Assembly: GCA_025362415.1 (NCBI GenBank)
Contig: JANYGM010000070.1
Location: forward strand, 1 to 6,427
Length of the DNA stretch: 6,427 nt
Source of the DNA: a bacterium
GTDB taxonomy: Bacteria; Bacteroidota; Bacteroidia; Cytophagales; Thermonemataceae
Reading direction: 5' to 3'
A program made the position numbers and the translations under genes. A model generated the notes under the pieces. The model made no database searches and was not told where the DNA came from. It was given only the letters and a program-made list of their open reading frames with translations. This document shows, one piece after another, positions 1-4,586 of the stretch. The first letter of the stretch is position 1, and the number at the start of each line of letters is the position of its first letter.

Positions 1-15
1 ACAAAGAGTAAGCTC

Positions 16-83
16 GTTTTAAAAAGAGATTATGGTCTGACCTTCATTGCATTACGGTACAGACCATAATCTCTTTTTAAAAC
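16..83. repeat. Long perfect inverted repeat (hairpin or cruciform)
   Basis: Left arm 16-39 and right arm 60-83 are perfect reverse complements over 24 bp; the left arm starts GTTTTAAAAAG and ends TATGGTCTG. The spacer is 20 nt, and ACC (40-42) can pair with GGT (56-58), leaving A59 bulged. A further 7-bp inverted pair lies outside it: ACAAAGA at 1-7 and TCTTTGT at 100-106. It sits 40 bp upstream of the metallopeptidase start. The stem is longer than a usual intrinsic terminator and no separate U-run follows. It could be a small non-autonomous mobile element (MITE-like), a relic of a mobile element's ends, or an oversized terminator for a gene left of the window. The structure is certain; its role is unknown. 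Confidence 0.85.
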
Positions 84-123
84 AGTGTACGGTAGCAAAT
101 CTTTGTTCATTAAAAACAAGAAA

Positions 124-882
124 ATGACAAAAAAGCAGCTAGAAATTGATGGTATTACTATTGATGTAGAAAAGAAAAAAGTTAAAAATATGCGTTTAGT
201 GGTTTATCCTGCGACTGCAAACACACCCTTTAGAGTACGTATATCTGCGCCTATTGCCACAAGTCAGGAACATATAAGAATTTTTATAACTTCAAAAATT
301 GACTGGATAAAAAAACATCAACAGCGTTTTTCAGAGAAAATAATACAACCAAAACAAGTATTTTCAAATGATGAAATCCATTATTTTCAAGGAGTTAGCT
401 ATATTTTGAGGATAATAGAACATAATAAAGTACCCAAAATAATACTTACAACAGAAAACATCAATATCAAGACAGAAAGCACAGAAAATATACAAATTGA
501 TACAAAAAAATACCTTAATTTGTATGTAAAACCCAATACAAGTGCAGAAATATGCCAACTTATCATTAATAAATGGTACAGAATCCAGTTAGAAAAAATA
601 ATAAAACCACTTATAGAGAAATGGGAAGCAATAATTGGCGTAAAATCTAACGAATTTAGAATAAAACAAATGAAAACTCGTTGGGGAACATGCAACATAC
701 AAGCTAAACGCATTTGGTTGAGCCTTGAACTCGCCAAAAAATCCCTTAATTGTTTAGAATATATCATTGTTCACGAGTTGGTGCATCTTTTGGAAAGGTT
801 GCACAATGCCCGTTTTGTAGGTTTTATGAATAAATTTATGCCCAACTGGAAAACTTACAAAAAAGAACTTAATGAGTTGTGA
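124..882 (+). CDS. YgjP-like M48 family zinc metallopeptidase (DUF45)
   Basis: A 252-residue protein with the DUF45/YgjP fold pattern. A basic N-terminal region (VEKKKVKNMRL) leads to the conserved MKTRWGTC segment at 183-190. The zinc site follows: HELVH at 217-221, with the third likely ligand H227 in ERLHNARF and E218 as catalytic base. The protein ends in the family-typical FMPNWKTYKKELNEL. There is no signal peptide or membrane segment, so it should be cytoplasmic. ATG 124 is chosen over the in-frame GTG at 85 because GTG 85 abuts the inverted repeat and the 13 extra residues do not look conserved. No Shine-Dalgarno is visible, as usual in Bacteroidota. Family knowledge: homologues often lie beside type I restriction-modification genes, which could be left of this window. 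E. coli YgjP has been linked to UTP pyrophosphatase activity, so peptidase function is not assured. All key residues are present and the length is normal. Confidence 0.9.
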   Translation: MTKKQLEIDGITIDVEKKKVKNMRLVVYPATANTPFRVRISAPIATSQEHIRIFITSKIDWIKKHQQRFSEKIIQPKQVFSNDEIHYFQGVSYILRIIEHNKVPKIILTTENINIKTESTENIQIDTKKYLNLYVKPNTSAEICQLIINKWYRIQLEKIIKPLIEKWEAIIGVKSNEFRIKQMKTRWGTCNIQAKRIWLSLELAKKSLNCLEYIIVHELVHLLERLHNARFVGFMNKFMPNWKTYKKELNEL

Positions 883-911
883 ATTGTAAGTTGTGAGTTG
901 TAAGTTGTGAG
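874..911. repeat. Heptamer tandem repeat (RARTTGT)x5
   Basis: Five 7-bp units, GAGTTGT, GAATTGT, AAGTTGT, GAGTTGT and AAGTTGT, are followed by a partial GAG. Alternating variants also give a 14-bp period. The array begins within the last codons of the metallopeptidase gene (Glu-Leu-stop) and provides its TGA. Degenerate GTTGTGA/GTTGTAA heptamers occur as intergenic repeats in some Bacteroidota and cyanobacteria. No function is visible; slippage here could change the C-terminus. Confidence 0.85.
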
Positions 912-971
912 TGAAATACAAAATATTGATAATCAGTTAGATAACGACATTGATAATTTGTGAATTTTTAG

Positions 972-999
972 GTAGGCATTTGATTTATCAAAACGCTAC
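972..999. terminator. Weak bidirectional hairpin between convergent genes
   Basis: TTTGAT (979-984) and ATCAAA (987-992) pair across a 2-nt loop. GC and GTA outside them can pair with GC and TAC (995-999) with small bulges. It is the best hairpin between the converging metallopeptidase and cobS genes. No clear U-run follows on either strand, so termination is a guess from position. Confidence 0.25.
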
Positions 1000-1039
1000 T
1001 TGATGAATAAAATGGCTACATTTCCACAAAAATTATCAG

Positions 1040-1858
1040 CTAAAAATTCCGTATCAAAATCAATGCCCCCAAGTAAAAACCTACTTCTGTCACTTGTTGT
1101 ATTGCGCCCAGACAGTCGCCTGTGTAGCCTCCTATCCACTTTTTGAAATATGCAGACATCAAAATTTTTATCAAATAAAGCAAAGGAACAACTCCAAAAA
1201 ATAACATTAAAAAGGATTTTAAATCAATTATCATCAGAAAAAAAATAGGTAAAATCCCTAAAAAAAGAGTAATTAGAAGGTTTGGAAGAGAGATTTTTTT
1301 TGCGAGAGGTTTTGCCTTAGCATCTTCATTTTCACGCACATACGAATGCGTATAAAGCGTAGTAGCCGCCAACATACGACTTATAGAATGCCCAGCAATC
1401 ATTAAAGGCACTATTTCTAATATCCACAAATTTGCATTGGAAAAATTTAGCAAATTGCGCAAAAGCTCAAATTTGAAAGCAAGCATAAACAAACTCCCCA
1501 CCGTTCCGTAAGTCCCTAAACGTGAATCTTTCATTATTTCTAAGATTTTGGGCGCAGTCCAGCCACCTCCAAAACCATCACAAACATCTGCAAAACCGTC
1601 TTCGTGGAATGCACCAGTCAGCAAAATATTCGTTAGCATATAACCCAAAAGAGCCACAGAAACAGGCAAAATCAGCATTAAAGCAATTAAAACCGCAGAC
1701 GAAAGTCCTCCCACAATCCAGCCTACTACAGGAAAATAACGAGTAGCCTCGTTGAGATATTCTGGCTTGTGTATGAGCGACTTAGGACAAGGCAAACGTG
1801 AGTAAAACATCAAAGCAACAAAAAAAATATTGATTTCGTGTTGGAGGAATTTTAACAT
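1040..1858 (-). CDS. cobS: Adenosylcobinamide-GDP ribazoletransferase (cobalamin synthase)
   Basis: A 272-residue integral membrane enzyme of the CobS family. It joins adenosylcobinamide-GDP with alpha-ribazole (or its phosphate) to make adenosylcobalamin (phosphate), the last assembly step of the nucleotide loop. Visible hallmarks are the N-terminal FFVALMFYSRLPCP, PVVGWIVGG at 43-51, the acidic signature HEDGFADVCDGFGGG at 85-99 (probable Mg2+/substrate site) and MKDSRLGTYG at 109-118. Several hydrophobic helices follow, then GDCLGAIQQVTE near the C-terminus. Length is close to the family norm. The ATG at 1858 gives the expected N-terminus; no Shine-Dalgarno is seen. It converges on the metallopeptidase gene and diverges from the Cys-rich protein gene, so no cob partner (cobU, cobT, cobC) shares its transcript in this window. 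No B12 riboswitch fits in the 125-bp upstream gap. Confidence 0.95.
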   Translation of the reverse strand: MLKFLQHEINIFFVALMFYSRLPCPKSLIHKPEYLNEATRYFPVVGWIVGGLSSAVLIALMLILPVSVALLGYMLTNILLTGAFHEDGFADVCDGFGGGWTAPKILEIMKDSRLGTYGTVGSLFMLAFKFELLRNLLNFSNANLWILEIVPLMIAGHSISRMLAATTLYTHSYVRENEDAKAKPLAKKISLPNLLITLFLGILPIFFLMIIDLKSFLMLFFGVVPLLYLIKILMSAYFKKWIGGYTGDCLGAIQQVTEVGFYLGALILIRNF

Positions 1859-1942
1859 AGATATTCAATCAAATGATGCAATATAGTTATTTTTTATGGG
1901 TAAAACTAACTTTTTTTGAGAGAAAATGAAGAAAAAACAGTT

Positions 1943-1974
1943 TTTGCAAACTTTTTTTAAGTTGTGTGCGTTTG
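1943..1974 (+). promoter_or_regulatory. Candidate Bacteroidota-type promoter (-33 TTTG, -7 TGCGTTTG)
   Basis: TTTG at 1943-1946 is followed after 20 bp by TGCGTTTG at 1967-1974, one base off the Bacteroidota -7 consensus TAnnTTTG and with the expected spacing. The -7 box ends 9 bp before the ATG at 1984, so a transcript from it would be nearly leaderless. It lies in the AT-rich divergent gap between cobS and the Cys-rich gene. The match rests on short motifs only. Confidence 0.35.
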
Positions 1975-1983
1975 GTATTTTGT

Positions 1984-2388
1984 ATGACAAAGAAATTTCT
2001 TATATTATTGCTAATTGTAGTGTTTGGGGGCTTTTTGCTACCTAAGCAGGCGTTTGCGTGTAAGAAAAAAACTGAAACTATAGAAGTTGAAAAATCTTGT
2101 TGTAAAAAAACTTTAAAAGAAAAGTCAAAAGAAAGCCCAGAAAATAACACAACAGAAAAAAAAACTTGTTGTGAGAAGACACTCAAAAGTATTAAAAAAA
2201 GTGCTTGCAAAGGAGAATGCAATGATTGCTGTTGTGATAATACTTGCTCAAATGCTGCTTTGATGCTTCCGTTTGCTACAGAAACTGAAAAGCTATCTTT
2301 TTTTATCATTCCTAGCAATTATTTTGAAACTAAATCCTATCTTTCCACAGGATTTATCTCTATCTGGACTCCCCCAAATATACACTAA
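1984..2388 (+). CDS. Small Cys-rich exported protein, HYC_CC_PP-like
   Basis: A 134-residue protein. Residues 1-25 form a signal peptide (MTKK, a hydrophobic core, then KQAFA) with likely cleavage before C26. The mature region has 11 cysteines, in the CC pairs 39-40 and 62-63 and the cluster CNDCCCDNTC at 79-88 with C75 just before it, in a Lys/Glu-rich background. The C-terminus is hydrophobic and aromatic and ends in IWTPPNIH. This matches the Bacteroidota HYC_CC_PP family layout (CC motif, terminal W-PP), but the family's HYC motif is reduced to a lone C26. KSCCKKTLK (37-45) and KTCCEKTLK (60-68) look like an internal duplication. The ATG at 1984 is preferred to the in-frame GTG at 1966, since it starts a standard signal peptide. 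Function is unknown; metal binding outside the inner membrane is inferred from the cysteines and the neighbours. Confidence 0.75.
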   Translation: MTKKFLILLLIVVFGGFLLPKQAFACKKKTETIEVEKSCCKKTLKEKSKESPENNTTEKKTCCEKTLKSIKKSACKGECNDCCCDNTCSNAALMLPFATETEKLSFFIIPSNYFETKSYLSTGFISIWTPPNIH

Positions 2389-2416
2389 AACATTCCCAAT
2401 AGCCAAAAAACCGTTT

Positions 2417-2463
2417 ATTATCAAATATTTGAAGTGCTAACACTTTGAATATTTTGGGATAAT
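2417..2463 (+). terminator. Strong AT-rich hairpin, probable intrinsic terminator
   Basis: ATTATC (2417-2422) pairs with GATAAT (2458-2463). AAATATTTGAAGTG (2423-2436) pairs with CACTTTGAATATTT (2441-2454) with two G-U pairs. The loop is CTAA and a 3-nt TGG bulge sits at 2455-2457. TATTTTC follows. It lies between the Cys-rich gene and the HMA/DUF3347 gene, so it probably ends the first transcript. A leader structure for the second gene is possible. Confidence 0.55.
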
Positions 2464-2504
2464 TATTTTCAAAATCATTTTCAAAAAACTTAAAATTTCT
2501 AATA

Positions 2505-3416
2505 ATGAAATCAATAATAAATTTATTGATGGTAATCACTGTATTACTTTCAATGTCAGCGTGTTATGCGCAAATCAAAGATGCCAAAACAGAAACCGTA
2601 AAAATCTACGGAAATTGTGGAATGTGCAAAACAACCATAGAAACAGCAGGAAACAGCAAAAAAATCTCCAAAGTAAGTTGGGACAAAGACACCAAAATGG
2701 CTACGCTTACCTACAATCCAAACAAAACTTCACAAGACGAAATTTTGAAAAAAATTGCACTTGCAGGGTATGATAGCGACAAATTTCTTGCGCCAAATGA
2801 CGTGTACGCAAAACTTCCTGATTGTTGCCATTATGATAGAAAAAGCCCCCTAACCCCCAAAGGGGGAATTTCTGAAACACCCAACACAGAAAAAAAAGAA
2901 GACCATTCTGGGCATAATCACGAGGCAAAAACAGAAGTAAAAACAGAAACGAAAACAGATGTAAAGCAAGAAGGAAATCAGTCAAATAATGGACTGAAAG
3001 CAGTTTTTGATAATTATTTTGCATTGAAAGATGCGCTTGTAAAAACTGATGGAAATACTGCCTCTACTGCTGCAAAAGCACTTTCTGGAGCTATTAGTGC
3101 CGTTAAAATGGATAAACTAACAACAACAGAACATACTGCTTTTATGGCAAATATGAAAGATTTGGCTGAACACGCTGAACATATAGCTGACACCAAAGAC
3201 ACAGGACACCAAAGAGACCATTTTAGCTCACTTTCAAAAAATATCTATGCACTAATGAAAGTGTCAAAACAAAATGCACCTATTTATTATCAGTTTTGCC
3301 CAATGGCAAATAATGGCAAAGGTGCAAATTGGTTGAGCAAAGAAAATGCCGTAAAAAACCCTTACTACGGCTCTCAAATGATGAATTGTGGTAAAACAGT
3401 AGAAACCATTAAGTAA
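2505..3416 (+). CDS. Exported HMA + His-rich linker + DUF3347 metal-binding protein
   Basis: A 303-residue protein with three parts. An N-terminal export signal (1-22) ends SACYA|Q; C20 could alternatively be a relaxed lipobox cysteine. A heavy-metal-associated domain (about 31-105) carries GNCGMC with C38 and C41 and ends in the Bacteroidota-typical YAKLPDCCHYD. A Lys/Glu/His-rich linker (about 112-162) includes EDHSGHNHE. The C-terminal DUF3347 domain (about 163-303) has QFCPM (C265, M267), GKGANWLSKE, NPYYG and a last NCGK (C295). DUF3347 occurs in copper/heavy-metal efflux settings, often with CusB-like proteins, and Cys/Met/His ligands fit periplasmic metal binding or delivery. The linker contains an in-frame palindromic repeat (2844-2867). 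The last 34 bases are repeated after the next gene. The stop lies 26 bp before the next ATG, suggesting one operon. The exact metal is unknown. Confidence 0.85.
   Translation: MKSIINLLMVITVLLSMSACYAQIKDAKTETVKIYGNCGMCKTTIETAGNSKKISKVSWDKDTKMATLTYNPNKTSQDEILKKIALAGYDSDKFLAPNDVYAKLPDCCHYDRKSPLTPKGGISETPNTEKKEDHSGHNHEAKTEVKTETKTDVKQEGNQSNNGLKAVFDNYFALKDALVKTDGNTASTAAKALSGAISAVKMDKLTTTEHTAFMANMKDLAEHAEHIADTKDTGHQRDHFSSLSKNIYALMKVSKQNAPIYYQFCPMANNGKGANWLSKENAVKNPYYGSQMMNCGKTVETIK
2844..2867. repeat. In-frame C5/G5 palindromic repeat inside the HMA/DUF3347 gene
   Basis: Three homopolymer runs, CCCCC (2846-2850), CCCCC (2854-2858) and GGGGG (2862-2866), stand out in otherwise AT-rich DNA. CCCCCAAAGGGGG forms a hairpin with a 3-nt loop. 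It is read in frame as SPLTPKGG (residues 114-121), between the HMA domain and the His-rich stretch. From memory, this palindrome is a dispersed, mostly intergenic repeat in many Bacteroidota genomes; here it lies in coding sequence. Confidence 0.75.
3383..3416 (+). repeat. 34-bp direct repeat, copy 1 (end of the DUF3347 gene)
   Basis: It begins GAATTGTGG and ends CATTAAGTAA, and is identical over all 34 bases to 4485-4518. Here it is read as the DUF3347 C-terminus NCGKTVETIK plus the TAA stop. The fit to a conserved protein end marks this as the original copy. Confidence 0.95.
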
Positions 3417-3442
3417 AAATAAACCTTTAAACCTCCAAAAAA

Positions 3443-4504
3443 ATGTCAAAAATAAATTTGAAACATGTCATTGCGACTGTAGCAGTCGTAGTTGCTTTCT
3501 TTTCTTCTTGTATGAAGAAAATGGATATGGGAATGCAAATGCAAAACATCAATTATCCTGCGGCTTATGTCGTAAACGGAGAAGATGCTAGCCTTTCTGT
3601 TATCAAACTAGAAACAAATGAAGTTAGTGCAACCGTTTCACTAATGGGAGTAGGTGCTGATATGGTAATGTGGCCACATCATATCTCCTCACACGGTAGC
3701 CACCTCGCAATAGGCGTTCCTGGTATGGATTTGAGCGCAGGACACGCTGGCGGTATGGCTGGTATGAAAGGTAAACTGCTTGTTATTGATGCCGTAACAG
3801 GTATGAATATGAAAAGCTTGGAATTGCCCGTAATGAACCACAACGCTATTTATACAGCAAATGGCTCTGAAATCTGGACATCTCAAATGGAAGATGCAGG
3901 CAAAGTATTGGTTTATGATGCTAGCACTTATGCGCTGAAAAATACCATCAATGTTGGAAAAAAGCCCGCAGAGGTTACTTTCTCTTCTGATGGTTCAAAA
4001 GCGTATGTAGCTAACGGCGAAGACAATAGCGTTTCTATCATCAATACTACTACAAAAGCCGTTATTGCAACAGTGGCAGTTGGGCTAAATCCTGTTGGTG
4101 CTTGGACTGGTAGCAATGGCAAAATGTTTGTGGATAATGAAGATGGCAAGTCAATTTCAGTAATAGATGTACCTACAAATGTCATAGACCAGACTATTGC
4201 ACTAGGATTTATGCCAGGAGTTGCTGCCCACAACGGCACTAAAAGTGAGTTGTGGGTCTCTGACCCTATGGCAGGGAAAATCCACTATTGGATGTGGGAC
4301 ACAGGTATGAATATGTGGATGCACGGTGCAGCATTTGCTACGGGCGCAGGCGCACACGCTATTACGTTCACACCTGATGGAAATACTGCCTATGTAACCA
4401 ACCAAACAGCAAATACTGTTTCTGTGATAAACGTGGCTAGTCATACCGTTACTAAAACAATCAATGTAGGCAAAAAGCCCAATGGAATTGTGGTAAAACA
4501 GTAG
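3443..4504 (+). CDS. Met/His-rich YVTN beta-propeller lipoprotein (YncE-like)
   Basis: A 353-residue protein. The signal peptide ends AFFSSC, with C23 a likely lipid-attachment cysteine (relaxed Bacteroidota lipobox), so it is probably membrane-anchored. A Met-rich tether follows, with M24, M27, M29, M31 and M33. The rest is a beta-propeller with YVTN-type blades, e.g. SDGSKAYVANGEDNSVSIIN and PDGNTAYVTNQTANTVSVIN, each followed by a VG(K/L)xP turn. Two inserts are unusual: a Met/His/Gly segment at about 68-108 (H79, H80, H84, H87, H101 and several Met) and HYWMWDTGMNMWMHG at 281-295. These could bind copper or silver, which is an inference. YncE-like propellers have no single known activity. 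The last residues and the TAG stop fall within the second 34-bp repeat copy. It starts 26 bp after the DUF3347 stop, likely in the same operon. Confidence 0.8.
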   Translation: MSKINLKHVIATVAVVVAFFSSCMKKMDMGMQMQNINYPAAYVVNGEDASLSVIKLETNEVSATVSLMGVGADMVMWPHHISSHGSHLAIGVPGMDLSAGHAGGMAGMKGKLLVIDAVTGMNMKSLELPVMNHNAIYTANGSEIWTSQMEDAGKVLVYDASTYALKNTINVGKKPAEVTFSSDGSKAYVANGEDNSVSIINTTTKAVIATVAVGLNPVGAWTGSNGKMFVDNEDGKSISVIDVPTNVIDQTIALGFMPGVAAHNGTKSELWVSDPMAGKIHYWMWDTGMNMWMHGAAFATGAGAHAITFTPDGNTAYVTNQTANTVSVINVASHTVTKTINVGKKPNGIVVKQ

Positions 4505-4518
4505 AAACCATTAAGTAA
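4485..4518 (+). repeat. 34-bp direct repeat, copy 2 (end of propeller gene and beyond)
   Basis: Perfect copy of 3383-3416. Here it is read in another frame as IVVKQ and the TAG stop (4502-4504) of the propeller. The remaining 14 bases, AAACCATTAAGTAA, are non-coding and look like a relic of a DUF3347 gene end. Homology stops at both borders (preceding base T versus G, following base A versus T). Confidence 0.95.
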
Positions 4519-4540
4519 TATCAATAAATAATCCTGAATT

Positions 4541-4566
4541 TGGCGTAACTCAAAATAGTTACGCCA
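4541..4566. terminator. Perfect 10-bp hairpin upstream of the ATPase gene
   Basis: TGGCGTAACT (4541-4550) pairs perfectly with AGTTACGCCA (4557-4566) around a CAAAAT loop and is followed by TTTATC. It ends 20 bp before the ATPase start. Position after the propeller stop and the T-rich tail suit a terminator or attenuator. The symmetry would also suit an operator for a dimeric metal-sensing repressor. No convincing promoter lies between it and the ATG, so read-through from upstream is likely. Confidence 0.55.
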
Positions 4567-4586
4567 TTTATCAAATCAAAATAAAT

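Noticed and set aside
16..83. Integron attC site
   Set aside because: The hairpin has a bulged base, but no GTTRRRY / RYYYAAC core sites are present at its ends and no integrase or cassette array is visible.
85..123. Earlier GTG start for the metallopeptidase
   Set aside because: It begins right beside the inverted repeat, adds 13 non-conserved residues, and the ATG at 124 gives the family-like N-terminus.
925..957. ATTGATAAT repeated twice in the convergent gap
   Set aside because: A 9-mer of low complexity in AT-rich DNA; chance repetition is likely and no partner element is seen.
1966..1983. Earlier GTG start for the Cys-rich protein
   Set aside because: It overlaps the candidate -7 box and disturbs an otherwise standard signal peptide beginning at ATG 1984.
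1859..1983. Cobalamin riboswitch upstream of cobS
   Set aside because: The gap is too short and AT-rich, and no B12-box-like sequence is seen on the - strand.
1887..2318. Long open frame on the - strand opposite the Cys-rich gene
   Set aside because: Its composition (F, S, L, Q rich) is what the complement of Lys/Glu-rich codons gives; no domain, and the + strand protein has a signal peptide and family motifs.
3928..4444. Antisense open frames within the propeller gene
   Set aside because: They are the complement of the YVTN blades and have no start context or domain.
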